A stretch of DNA of 64,000 nt, from assembly GCA_963827335.1 (NCBI GenBank), contig CAWHAP010000023.1, positions 124,001-188,000 on the forward strand, given 5' to 3'. The translations under genes and the position numbers were made by a program. The DNA comes from DASQMT01 sp963827335 (GTDB taxonomy: Bacteria; Actinomycetota; Thermoleophilia; Solirubrobacterales; Solirubrobacteraceae). Positions 39,902 through 48,578 of this stretch are shown in pieces. The notes under the pieces were generated by a model. The model saw nothing but the letters and a program-made list of their open reading frames with translations, ran no database searches and was not told the DNA's origin. Within the stretch, counting starts at the first letter, position 1; every line of letters starts with the position of its first letter.

Positions 39902-41259
39902 GCGCCGGCCCGAGCGAGCGAGAGCATGCGAGCCGCCACCACGCGCAAGAATCTCAGGTCCTCGCTGGTCGGGGCGAGCTGGGCCCAAGCGAACCCCGTG
40001 GTCCGTCTTCGGAAGAGCACGGCGCCGGTCACGCCGCCGGCAAGGAACGCCGCGCTGGCGGCGGCGGCGGCTCCGGCCGCTCCGAACGTGGGGATGAGCG
40101 CCAAGTCGAGGGCGACGCCCGCGCCGAGCGCCGCGGCGCTGCCCAACGACGACGACCCGGGGGCGCTCGACGCAAGCAGCGCGTTGGTGAAGATGCTGAG
40201 CGCCGTGTAGCCGAGCGCGCCGGGCAGCAGCCACATGAATGGCTCGACGGAGTCGCGATAGTCGGGGCCGAAGAGCAGCGGGATGGCGATCCACCCGGAC
40301 GCGGCGGCGACGACGATGCTGGCGACGGTCAGGATCGTCGCCGACCTGAAGGTGCGCAAGGTGCGTTCGACGCTCGCCACGTCCTGATCGCGCGCCACCG
40401 CCGGCAGCAGCGACGTCGCGATGGCCGTCGGGAGGAAGAGCAGGATCTCGGCGCCGTTGACGGCGACGGCATAGAGGCCGAGCGCCACGTCGGATGCGAT
40501 GAGTCCCACCAGGATCTGATCGAGCCGCGCATTCAGCAACAACGATGCGTTGCCCACCCATGCGCGTACGCCGAAGCGCACCGATTCCGCCAGCAGGCGC
40601 GGGCTCGGCGGGCTGAGCCCGGCCGCGCGCAGCCCGGCCAAGGCGAGGGCTGCGGCCCAGGCGAGGTGCGCCCCGGTCCATGCGAGCACCGCCGAGTCGA
40701 CGCTGAGCCCCACGGTGGCGATCACAGCAGCGAGCGTGACCGCGTACAGCCATCCTCCGCCCGCCGAGATCGCGGCGGCCTCCCTCAGCCGGCCGCAGCC
40801 GATCAGGAAGCTGTCGTCGACGAGCGAGACGGCCACGATCCCGGCGATGAGGATCGTGAGTTGCGTCCGGTCGGTGCCCGCCGGCTCGGCCTCGAGGAGG
40901 TAGAGGCCGCCGACGATGACGACGCCGGCTGCGAGCGATGTGACGAGCGAGAAGGCGAGCAGGTTGGAGAGGAGCATCGCCCTCACGCCGGGCCGCTGCG
41001 CGGCGAGCACGCTCGTGGCTTGGCCGAGGCCAACCTTGGTGATCCCGGCGGTGACCAGGGCGGTGACCGTGATGAAGGCGACGCTCCCCCGCCCTGACGG
41101 GCCGAGTCCCCGCGCGAGGAGCAGGGCCGCGACAAGGAAGCCGGCTGCGCGTACCACACTGGCGACGAAGAGCAGAGCCGAGCCCTCGGCCACCGAGACG
41201 GGTGCGCTTCCGGAGTCCCGCGACCCGGCAGCCGTCGTGGGCGGGGCCGGATCAGACAC
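39898..41259 (-). CDS. Polysaccharide flippase (Wzx-like, MATE/MVF superfamily)
   Basis: 453 residues with about 12-14 membrane segments (for example ALLFVASVVRAAGFLVAALL, LLAFSLVTSLAAGVVIVGG, LTILIAGIVAVSLVDDSFL, SATILTVASIVVAAASGW). The RGLGPSGRGSVAFIT motif early and LLNARLDQILVGLIASDVALGLYAVA in the middle are typical of oligosaccharide-lipid flippases. It should move the completed lipid-linked repeat unit across the membrane. The GTG start has GGGAGGG upstream. It is divergent from the Wzz-like gene (158-base gap). Confidence 0.88.
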   Translation of the reverse strand: MSDPAPPTTAAGSRDSGSAPVSVAEGSALLFVASVVRAAGFLVAALLLARGLGPSGRGSVAFITVTALVTAGITKVGLGQATSVLAAQRPGVRAMLLSNLLAFSLVTSLAAGVVIVGGLYLLEAEPAGTDRTQLTILIAGIVAVSLVDDSFLIGCGRLREAAAISAGGGWLYAVTLAAVIATVGLSVDSAVLAWTGAHLAWAAALALAGLRAAGLSPPSPRLLAESVRFGVRAWVGNASLLLNARLDQILVGLIASDVALGLYAVAVNGAEILLFLPTAIATSLLPAVARDQDVASVERTLRTFRSATILTVASIVVAAASGWIAIPLLFGPDYRDSVEPFMWLLPGALGYTALSIFTNALLASSAPGSSSLGSAAALGAGVALDLALIPTFGAAGAAAAASAAFLAGGVTGAVLFRRRTTGFAWAQLAPTSEDLRFLRVVAARMLSLARAGA

Positions 41260-41405
41260 AACGCCCTCCCCTCGTCGCCGTCGCGTCGACGCTCGTCACG
41301 ATAGCCGCGCGTGCCGGACGGAAGGCTCCTCGGTGCTTTTCCCTAGGTCGATCACCCTGGTTTGAGCAGGCACCACTTTGTGGCAAGTTATCTCCGCCAC
41401 GTAGC

Positions 41406-41412
41406 AAGGGGG
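41406..41412 (+). promoter_or_regulatory. Ribosome-binding site deciding a GTG start
   Basis: AAGGGGG lies 5 bases before GTG at 41418. The open frame extends 216 bases further upstream, across the divergent gene's start region, but only this GTG has a ribosome site. Confidence 0.65.
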
Positions 41413-41417
41413 CAGCC

Positions 41418-42944
41418 GTGAGCGCCGGGACTCCAATGCAGGTCCACCAGGTCGGCGACGAGGAGCCGACGGACGTGTCGCGCTACATCTCGGCGATCCG
41501 TCGCGGGGGTTGGCTCATCGCGCTCATCGTGATTCCTCTCACCGCGACCGTCCTCGTGCTCTCGCTCGTGCTGCCGAAGGGCTACTCGGCGACCGCGAGC
41601 ATCGTCATCGAGGAGCGCGGCAGCGTGCTGGCGCCTGCGGACGCCGAGAGCGCCACTCGCCGCCTGGCCACGATCCGCACGCTGCTCACTTCCCCTGACG
41701 TCCTGGCCCGCGCCGCCCGTGACCTGCCCGGCGAGACGCAGGACACGCTGGAGGAGAAGGTCACGGCTGCAGTCGACGACGTCGCCAGCATCATCGAGGT
41801 CAAGGCCGATGACGGTGACCCCGCGGGCGCCGCCGCGATCGCCAACGGCGTGACGCGCACGTTCCTCGAGCTGCGCCGTGCCGCCGAGCGCAAGCGGCTT
41901 TCGGACGCGCGCAGCGCGCTCGAGCTCGCGCTGGATCGCGCCCGCACGGCGCGCGGCTCCGCCGACGAGGTGCGTGCGCTGCGCGAGCGGCTCACTGAGC
42001 TCAATGTGAACGAGGTGGCCACTGGGGACGAGTTGCAGGTCGGGCAGCCGGCGCGACCTCCTGAGGCGCCGGATTCGCCTCGGCCGCTGCAGAACACGCT
42101 CTTCGCCTTCATCGCCGCGCTGTTCGTCGCCGTGCTCGCGGCGCTGGCTCGCGACCTGGTCGCGCCACGGGTTCGGAGCCCGCGCGAGCTCACGACGCTG
42201 ACGGGCCTGACGCCGCTTGTCGTGCTGCCCGCAACACGCGGTCGCCGCCGGCTCGCGCAGACGACCGAGGCCTACCAGGCGCTCGCGGCGTCGCTCCGCG
42301 TCCAGCTGTCGGAGTCCCAGCGCGTCGTGCTGATCACGAGTCCCACCGGCAACGAGGACCGGGCGGGCGTCGCCTTCGGCCTCGGCCGTGCCCTGGCGTC
42401 CAGCGACGTCCCGACGCTGCTGGTGTCGGCGGACCTGCGCCGGCCCGGGTTGCACAAGCAGCTCGGTGTCCCGCAGGCGCCGGGCCTGGGCGACGTGCTC
42501 GAGACGCTGGATCGCGGCGCCGGCGAAAGTGCCGCGGAGCTCGTCCGAGCCGTCACACGCGCACACGAGCATCCATCTCGCGGCGAGCTGCGCGGGCTGC
42601 CGAGCGGGGATCCGGCCCAGCATCCCGCCGCGGTGCTCTCCGGCGACTCGCTCGGCGTGATGTTCGAGGAGCTCAGCCACTCGGAGTACCGGTACGTCGT
42701 CGTCGAGGGGCCACCGCTGCTCGGGCCCATCGACGGCCAACTCGTCGCGCGCTGGGTCGATGCCGTGCTCGTCGTGTGCCGGCTCGATCGGCTCTGGCCG
42801 GGCGACGCGGCAGAGCTCGGCGAGGTGCTGGCGCGGCTCGAAGCGCCGGTGCTCGGATCGGTGGTGGTCGGCGGCACGCGGGTCCGCTACTCGCTGCCCG
42901 CGTGGACTCCCCGTCGCACGACACCGGTGGCGCCGGACGATTAG
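41418..42944 (+). CDS. Wzz/CapA-CapB-like polysaccharide co-polymerase with degenerate kinase domain
   Basis: 508 residues. Two membrane helices (about 32-52 and 226-245) bracket a Wzz-type periplasmic helical domain, as in chain-length determinants. The cytoplasmic domain (about 285-495) resembles a bacterial tyrosine kinase, but its nucleotide motifs are eroded: where GEGKT is expected it has TGNEDRAG (307-317), Walker A' survives as VSADLRRPG (336-343), and the Walker B position reads VVVEGPP rather than IIDTPP. There is no C-terminal tyrosine cluster. It probably controls polymer length without kinase activity. It overlaps the convergent ligase gene by four bases. Confidence 0.85.
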   Translation: MSAGTPMQVHQVGDEEPTDVSRYISAIRRGGWLIALIVIPLTATVLVLSLVLPKGYSATASIVIEERGSVLAPADAESATRRLATIRTLLTSPDVLARAARDLPGETQDTLEEKVTAAVDDVASIIEVKADDGDPAGAAAIANGVTRTFLELRRAAERKRLSDARSALELALDRARTARGSADEVRALRERLTELNVNEVATGDELQVGQPARPPEAPDSPRPLQNTLFAFIAALFVAVLAALARDLVAPRVRSPRELTTLTGLTPLVVLPATRGRRRLAQTTEAYQALAASLRVQLSESQRVVLITSPTGNEDRAGVAFGLGRALASSDVPTLLVSADLRRPGLHKQLGVPQAPGLGDVLETLDRGAGESAAELVRAVTRAHEHPSRGELRGLPSGDPAQHPAAVLSGDSLGVMFEELSHSEYRYVVVEGPPLLGPIDGQLVARWVDAVLVVCRLDRLWPGDAAELGEVLARLEAPVLGSVVVGGTRVRYSLPAWTPRRTTPVAPDD

Positions 42945-44278
42945 GGGCGAGCACGCCCACGCATCGTGCCCGCCCAGATCAGGGCCGCCACGAGCCACAG
43001 GTGTCGCCAGTGCAGCGTGTCGACGAATGCGCTGCTGGCGAGCACACCGCACCACGCCGCCAGCAGGGCGGCAGACCCGATCCCGTACGTGCTCCGGCCC
43101 CGTGCCGCGTTGCCGACGGCGAAGCTCAACGTGACCGCGAGCAGCGCGAGCACGACGAGGAGGCCGGGGAAGCCCTGCTCGCCCAGCGCTCGGGCGTACG
43201 TGCTGTGCGCCGAGATGCCCGCGACCGACTCGAACTGTCCCGGACCGGCGCCGAACGGGTAGACCTGCGCCGGCCGCAGCCCGGCCCGCTGGCCGCTGAA
43301 ACGCTGGCTGTCGTATGCCTGCGACCGCGCCCGCTCGGCGAGGAAGTCCACCGACCCGGTCGCTGCCACGATCCCCCCGGCGACTGCGGCGGTGGCGACG
43401 GCAACCGCAACCAAGGCCAGAGCGCGCCTCGCGCCGCCCCGCCGCAACGTGAGGACCACGCCCAGGACCACCAGCGCGACAGCCAGGTTCAACCACGCGC
43501 CGCGCGAGTAGGAGAAGACCACGCCGAGCGCGAGCACGGCAAGTGTCAGCGCCTTCGTCGGCAGGCGCGCAGAGAGCAAGCGCGGCCGGAGGATCTCCTC
43601 GATGACGATGAGCACGGCCGGGATGAGGAACGGCCCGAACACATTCGGATCCTGGAAGAGCGCCCGCGCGCGGCCGCCCTCCGTGAGCAGCTCGGCGCCC
43701 GGAAGCGGCGCCACCAGCGCAAGAACGCCGGCAGCTGCCGACGTCACAGCCGCGACGAGGTAGGCGCGGACCAGCAGGCGGGCCCGCCCGCTCGAGGTGA
43801 GGTAGCCCGGAAGCCAGATGCCCAGGACCATCAGATAGAGCGTGATCGTGAAGTACACCGCCGCGCGGCCGGGATCGGCGACCTGGACAGCCGACATCAG
43901 GTTCAGGGTCGCGAAGACGGCGAGCAGCCCGCCCACCGGGCCTGGCACGTCGCGCAAGCTGAAGCGACCGGTCACGATGGCGACGGCGATCACGACGAGG
44001 AACACGGCGTCCGAGGGCGCCGGCTCGATCACGACCACCCCCAGGAGCATGACGGCGAGCGCGACCGCCGCGTGATACCTGGCGAGCGCCAGGGCGAGGA
44101 CGCTGACCGCGCCCGCGCCGGCGGCGAGCACAGGCGCGAGCGGCAGTGGCGTCCGGGAGAGCGCGAGCCCGAGCGCAAGGCCGGCAGGGACGCTCGCGAG
44201 CACCGCGATGACCGGCAGAGTCCACGCCGCCGGCCGGGCTTCCCCGCCCGCGCGCATCGACCTCGCGCCCACCGTCAT
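42941..44278 (-). CDS. O-antigen ligase/polymerase-like membrane protein (1)
   Basis: 445 residues with about 12 membrane segments. The Wzy/WaaL-type central region contains LFQDPNVFGPFLIPAVLIV and the family motif VFSYSRGAWLNLAVALVVLG, followed by a large external loop with RSQAYDSQRFSGQRAG, VYPFGAGPGQFESV and SAHSTYARALGEQGFPGLL. It either polymerises repeat units or ligates the polymer to an acceptor. It overlaps the next ligase-like gene by four bases; having two such proteins side by side suggests separate polymerase and ligase roles. Confidence 0.87.
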   Translation of the reverse strand: MTVGARSMRAGGEARPAAWTLPVIAVLASVPAGLALGLALSRTPLPLAPVLAAGAGAVSVLALALARYHAAVALAVMLLGVVVIEPAPSDAVFLVVIAVAIVTGRFSLRDVPGPVGGLLAVFATLNLMSAVQVADPGRAAVYFTITLYLMVLGIWLPGYLTSSGRARLLVRAYLVAAVTSAAAGVLALVAPLPGAELLTEGGRARALFQDPNVFGPFLIPAVLIVIEEILRPRLLSARLPTKALTLAVLALGVVFSYSRGAWLNLAVALVVLGVVLTLRRGGARRALALVAVAVATAAVAGGIVAATGSVDFLAERARSQAYDSQRFSGQRAGLRPAQVYPFGAGPGQFESVAGISAHSTYARALGEQGFPGLLVVLALLAVTLSFAVGNAARGRSTYGIGSAALLAAWCGVLASSAFVDTLHWRHLWLVAALIWAGTMRGRARP

Positions 44279-46320
44279 GCGCCGACCATCCGGACGCAGC
44301 CCGCCCCGAGCCCGAGGACCGGCCGGCAGCTGACCGGCCGGCGACCGAGCGGCCCCGGCACGGCCAGCCAGGCCAGCCGCTGCGCGACGTCGGGTGGTAC
44401 CGGAATGCCCCGCTGCGCGGCCCTCAAGGCCGAGGCGATCGCGGGCTCGAGCGGGTTCATGCGACGAGCGTTGCTGAGGCGCGCGAGTGCGGCGTCCCGC
44501 CGCCCTTCGCCCAGATCGAGCAGCCCCAGTTGCGCCTCCGGGTACCAGTTCTGCGGGTCGCGGCCGAACGCCCGCCGGAACGAGCTGCGGGCCTGCCGGC
44601 GATTGCCGGCTTCGAGCGCAAGCGCACCGCTGATGAGGTCGGCCCGGTCGCTCAGCGGGTTCAGGCGCCGCGCCCGATCCAGCCCGCGCAGCGCGGCGGC
44701 CGGATCTGCGTCCCAGCGCCGGACAGCGCGCTCGATCTCCCGAGCGGCCAAGGCCGGCAGCGCAAAGGAGAGCGTGGCGGTGACCGCGACGGCGATGGCG
44801 ACGACGCGTGCGAGCCGCCGCGGGGGTGGCGCCGGCGCGGGGGATGACTCGGCCCTCATGCTCAGCCCGGCGATCAGCCCGAGGCAGGCCATGGCCGGCG
44901 CGGCGAGCCCTGGCAGCTCCCACAGCCAGTCGACGGACGCGTGCGCCAGCCAGGCGACGGCGGAGACGAGCGCGGCGATCGCCACCGGCTCGTGCGCCCG
45001 CCCGCTCCCCGGCGTCCTGATCGCGAGGCACGCCATCGCCAGGAAGCCGCTGAGGAGCGCACCGCCCACGATGCCCGTTTGCCCGAATGTGCGTAGAACG
45101 ATGCTGTGGGGATAGAGCGGCTCCTCCGCCCGGCGCCGTTCGCGCGTGTAATCGTGGGCGAAGTTGTCGGCTCCGGCGCCCTGGAGCGGCTGGCGCGCGA
45201 ATTGCCGCGCAGCGACGCGCCAGAAGTCGTAGCGACCGGAATCGAGGCCCGACGTGAACCTGGAGTCGAGGGTGAGCCTCCGGTCGGCATCGGGCGAGGC
45301 GACCGCGACCGCGAGCCCGGCGATCGCCAGCGTGCCCGCAGCTGCCGCGACGATCCAACGCACCGGCGACCCGGTACGGCGCGGAGGCCCCGTGAAACGC
45401 CTGTCGAGGTAGCCGGAGGCGAATCCCGCCGCGAGTAGGACGATGGCCGACAGCGCGATGGCGACGCCGGCCGGGACCAGCGCGTCGCTGCCCTGTGCCA
45501 CGTCGGCTTCGAAGACGGCGAGCAGAGCCGGCAGCGCGCCCGATGTGATGATGGCGAGGGCCGTCAGCGTGACCAGCAGACGTGCTCGCTCGCGGGTCAG
45601 CGCCAGGGCGAGCACCAACGCCGCCGTCCCGGCGATGAGCGAGCCCCTGCTCTGGGCCATGATGCAGAGGTCGACGAGCACCCCCGCGGCCGCCAGCAGG
45701 ATGCCGCGGGCCGGCCACGGAGTGGCTCGCCGCGACGCGAGCAACACTGCCGGCCAGAACGCGGCGAGAAAGAGTGCGGCGCTGGCGTTCGCATAACCGA
45801 CCGGGCCTGCGAGTCGCCCGCCGACGAAGGCCGCCGGATCGCTCCCGTCGATCGCCTGGATCAGCTCCGACGCTCCGGCTCCGGCGGTCGCCAGGGCGAA
45901 TCCTGCGAGAAAGATCGCCGCCTCGACGGGCTTCCATGGCAGCGCGGCGAACAGCACGAAGACGGTGAGGTAGAGCAGCGTGCGGTTGGCTCCGTCCCAT
46001 GCGTCGCCTCGTGCGTCGGCCCACGCGAGTGACAGGAAGCTCCAGGCAGTGAACGCCGCCATCATCGGCAGCGCCCAACGGGCCGGTGCCGGCAGGCGGC
46101 CCAGGGCGTCGCGGCGCGCGACGACCATGAGCGCGGCGAGGAAGACCAGCGCCCCGGCATACCAGGTTCCAGGGGCGGCGCCCCCCTCGTTCACCGCCCA
46201 CCACGCGAAGACCGCGACGGCGAGCAGACCGACCACCACCGGCGGCACACGCCGGCCATCGCGCCACAACAGCCCGCGAAGGGCGATGTTCGGACCGCCG
46301 GCGGTCTCCGCGCCGGTCAT
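44275..46320 (-). CDS. O-antigen ligase/polymerase-like membrane protein with TPR-like tail (2)
   Basis: 681 residues. About 12 membrane helices, with ligase-family markers VGYANASAALFLAAFWP, CIMAQSRGSLIAGTAALVLA (the SRG motif), a large loop with RYDFWRVAARQFARQPLQGAGADNF and YPHSIVLRTFGQTGIVGG. After the last helix (about 505-530) a cytosolic/external tail of about 140 residues has TPR-like repeats (AALRGLDRARRLNPLSDRAD, RSSFRRAFGRDPQNWYPEA, ARLSNARRMNPLEPAIA). TPR-tailed members are usual in actinobacteria and cyanobacteria. The ATG has TATCCT 6 bases upstream, implying leaderless expression. Confidence 0.87.
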   Translation of the reverse strand: MTGAETAGGPNIALRGLLWRDGRRVPPVVVGLLAVAVFAWWAVNEGGAAPGTWYAGALVFLAALMVVARRDALGRLPAPARWALPMMAAFTAWSFLSLAWADARGDAWDGANRTLLYLTVFVLFAALPWKPVEAAIFLAGFALATAGAGASELIQAIDGSDPAAFVGGRLAGPVGYANASAALFLAAFWPAVLLASRRATPWPARGILLAAAGVLVDLCIMAQSRGSLIAGTAALVLALALTRERARLLVTLTALAIITSGALPALLAVFEADVAQGSDALVPAGVAIALSAIVLLAAGFASGYLDRRFTGPPRRTGSPVRWIVAAAAGTLAIAGLAVAVASPDADRRLTLDSRFTSGLDSGRYDFWRVAARQFARQPLQGAGADNFAHDYTRERRRAEEPLYPHSIVLRTFGQTGIVGGALLSGFLAMACLAIRTPGSGRAHEPVAIAALVSAVAWLAHASVDWLWELPGLAAPAMACLGLIAGLSMRAESSPAPAPPPRRLARVVAIAVAVTATLSFALPALAAREIERAVRRWDADPAAALRGLDRARRLNPLSDRADLISGALALEAGNRRQARSSFRRAFGRDPQNWYPEAQLGLLDLGEGRRDAALARLSNARRMNPLEPAIASALRAAQRGIPVPPDVAQRLAWLAVPGPLGRRPVSCRPVLGLGAGCVRMVGA

Positions 46321-46326
46321 GGCGGC

Positions 46327-46332
46327 AGGATA
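46327..46332 (-). promoter_or_regulatory. Candidate leaderless -10 (TATCCT)
   Basis: On the minus strand TATCCT lies exactly 6 bases before the ATG at 46320, as in the MarR gene at 62956. Only 17 bases separate this gene from the divergent GT4. Confidence 0.5.
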
Positions 46333-46337
46333 GTCCC

Positions 46338-47492
46338 GTGCCCGGTAGTGCGTGGAGGGACAGCGAGTGCCGCATCCCGAGGATCCTGATCCTCATCACG
46401 CTCGCGGAGACCGGTGGCGCCCAGGCGTACGTCGCTGCCCTCGTGCCCGCCCTGGCACCGCGCTTCGACGTCGTGGTGGCGGCGCACGGAGGAGGCCCGC
46501 TCGTCGATGCAGCGCGCGGCGCCGGCGTGCGGTTCGCGCCGCTCCGGCACGTGCGGCGCCCGCTGCAGCCGGCGCGCGATCTCCTCGGCCTGTTCGAGCT
46601 GGTCGCGCTGATCCGGCGCGAGCGACCGGACATCGTGCATGTCAACAGCTCCAAGGCCGGTGTCCTCGGCAGGATGGCCGCGGTGCTGACGCGGGTTCCG
46701 ATCAGGGTCTTCACCGTTCACGGCTGGGCGTTCAAGGCGTACTCCGGCATGCCGTCCGCGCTGTACCGATCGGCCGACAGGCTCATGGCACGAGCGACCA
46801 CGATCACCATCTGCGTGACGGAGACGGAGCGAGCTGCGGGCCTGGCGGCGCGCACGTGCTCCGCCGATCGGACCGTCGTGATCGCGAATGCCGTCGATGT
46901 CGAAGCGGCGCCGCGTGCGCGCCACGACGGCGACCCGCCGAGGATCGTCAGCGTCGGCCGGTTGGCCTGGCCCAAGGACCCGCTGACCCTCGTGCGCGCC
47001 CTCGCGCACGTGCGCGACCATCCGTTCTCCGCGCTCATCGTCGGCGACGGACCGGACCTGGCCACCGTGGACGGTGAGGTCCGCGAGCTCGGGCTCGAAG
47101 CCGCAGTGCAGCTCTCCGGCCCTCGCCGCGACGTTCCCGACCTGCTGGCGCAGTCGGATGTGTTCGCTCTTGCCAGCCGGTCCGAGGGCGGCCCCATATC
47201 CATCCTCGAGGCGATGGCCGCGGGTCTTCCGGTGGTCGCGTCCGATGTGGGCGGCGTCTCCGAGCTCGTCGTCGAGGGAGAGACAGGGTTGCTCGTCCCC
47301 GCGGGCGACGCCCGAGCGCTGGCAAAGGCGCTTGAACGCCTCCTCGCCGATCCCGAGCTGCGACGCCGCCTGGGGGCGGCGGGCCGCGAGCGCGTGCGCG
47401 AGCGCTTCGATCTGAACGCGCTGCGGAGCGCACATCTCGAGCTCTATGCGCGTGAGCTGGCGCGTCGCGGCGCACCGTCCTTCATCCCGTAG
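46338..47492 (+). CDS. Family 4 glycosyltransferase
   Basis: 384 residues, GT-B fold. N-terminal: RILILITLAETGGAQAYVAAL (donor/acceptor loop), DIVHVNSSKAGVLGRMAA, FTVHGWAFKAYSG. C-terminal: IVSVGRLAWPKDPLTLVRAL, SDVFALASRSEGGPISILEAMAAGLPVVASDVGGVSELV, the EX7E motif region of GT4 retaining enzymes. It adds a sugar to the growing lipid-linked oligosaccharide. Start is GTG; no strong ribosome site. The 3' end overlaps the convergent deacetylase by 49 bases. Confidence 0.9.
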   Translation: MPGSAWRDSECRIPRILILITLAETGGAQAYVAALVPALAPRFDVVVAAHGGGPLVDAARGAGVRFAPLRHVRRPLQPARDLLGLFELVALIRRERPDIVHVNSSKAGVLGRMAAVLTRVPIRVFTVHGWAFKAYSGMPSALYRSADRLMARATTITICVTETERAAGLAARTCSADRTVVIANAVDVEAAPRARHDGDPPRIVSVGRLAWPKDPLTLVRALAHVRDHPFSALIVGDGPDLATVDGEVRELGLEAAVQLSGPRRDVPDLLAQSDVFALASRSEGGPISILEAMAAGLPVVASDVGGVSELVVEGETGLLVPAGDARALAKALERLLADPELRRRLGAAGRERVRERFDLNALRSAHLELYARELARRGAPSFIP

Positions 47493-48298
47493 CGCAGCCT
47501 GCGATACGCGCCGCGCAGCGGCAGCGGCGTGTCATGCCCGCCGCCGACCTTGGCCCGGAAATCCACGAGCGCGTCACGGGCATCGATCTGCCGGCGATGG
47601 AGCGCGAAGCGGTCGGTGCCGGCCACGTTGACGCCCGGTTCGCATGAGACGGCAGCGCTGTACCCTGCGGCGGCGACCAAGCGACGTTCGCGATCGCCGA
47701 ACAGACCGGCGGGATACGCGAACGCCGACACAGGGCGTCCAAGGCGGACGCCCAGCTCGCGTCTGGAGTCTCCTATCTCGGCAGCGGCCGTGGCGTCGTC
47801 GACGGAGAGCAGGTTGGGATGTGAAACGGTGTGCGCCTCGAACCGCAGCGTTCCCTCGCGGTCCAGCGCGAGAACGTCATCCCATCCGAGGACCGGCGGC
47901 TGGTGCTCGTACCAGGGGAATGACAGCCGTCCGTCCGTGACGCCGGTGGCGATGAACACCGTCGCCCGGAAGCCGTGTCTCGCGAGCACCGGCAACGCCT
48001 CGTCGCGCAGGTCAGCGAAACCGTCGTCGAACGTGAGGCCGACCGTGCGCGGCGCTACCGACTCGGAGTCGAGCAGCTCGAGCGCCTCCAGCAGGCTCAC
48101 CACTCGGAACCCCTCCGACGCGAGGTAGTCCATCTGGTCGCGAAATCGCCGCGGTGGCACGGCGAGCGGATCGCGGTCGTCCGAGACGCGGTGATAGAGC
48201 AGGATCCGCACCGCCCGCTCGTCGGGATGCCCTCGGGTGCGTGCCAGCCAGACAGCCGAGCGGGCACGTGTCACACCCGCCTTGACGCTATAGGGCAC
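47444..48298 (-). CDS. Polysaccharide deacetylase (2)
   Basis: 284 residues of the CE4/NodB family. VRILLYHRVSDDRDPLAVPP, then motif 1 GLTFDDGFADLRDEALP, motif 2 FEAHTVSHPNLL (SHxxL with upstream His), and FAYPAGLFGDRERR (motif 3). No signal peptide. The GTG at 48298 has GAGG 7 bases upstream and I prefer it; a longer ORF to 48421 runs into the transglycosylase remnant and has no family residues. Likely modifies the cluster's polysaccharide or a related surface glycan. Confidence 0.86.
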   Translation of the reverse strand: MPYSVKAGVTRARSAVWLARTRGHPDERAVRILLYHRVSDDRDPLAVPPRRFRDQMDYLASEGFRVVSLLEALELLDSESVAPRTVGLTFDDGFADLRDEALPVLARHGFRATVFIATGVTDGRLSFPWYEHQPPVLGWDDVLALDREGTLRFEAHTVSHPNLLSVDDATAAAEIGDSRRELGVRLGRPVSAFAYPAGLFGDRERRLVAAAGYSAAVSCEPGVNVAGTDRFALHRRQIDARDALVDFRAKVGGGHDTPLPLRGAYRRLRYGMKDGAPRRASSRA

Positions 48299-48379
48299 CG
48301 CGAGCCCTCGAGGTCGCACAGCGCCATTCTGACGACGCCGCGACCGTGCCGGCGATGGGCGACCCCGCTGCGCCTCATC

Positions 48380-48521
48380 GCGCCGCTCGTCGCGTGCGGC
48401 TGCGTGCCGCCGCTCCCGCAAACGCGCGGGTACGTGGCCCGCACCTCGGCCTGACGGGTGGCGCCGGCGAGCCGCTCGCGCCCCGCGAGGGCGCGGGGCG
48501 GTCGTCCGCCTCGTGCGCTGA
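48380..48521 (+). pseudogene. Remnant of a lytic transglycosylase C-terminus
   Basis: This 142-base stretch matches the 3' end of the fusion gene at 24644-26044 (about 25900-26044). One frame reads ACGCVPPLPQTRGYVAR (compare ACGCVPPFPETRGYVAR); after a one-base disruption LGLTGGAGE continues (compare LGLMSGAGE); after another, AVVRLVR and TGA at 48519 close it (compare LIVRLVR and TGA). It is frameshifted at least twice and lacks the catalytic part, so it is a dead fragment from duplication or from loss of a second transglycosylase gene. Confidence 0.75.
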
Positions 48522-48578
48522 GCGGCGCAGACCCCGTCAAGGCGGACGCGCCGATCGCGCGCGCGAGGTTGTCGATGG

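Noticed and set aside
44279..46714. Extension of the first ligase-like frame across its neighbour
   Set aside because: The extension is a shadow of the 44275-46320 gene; ATG at 44278 overlaps by four bases as in other coupled genes here.
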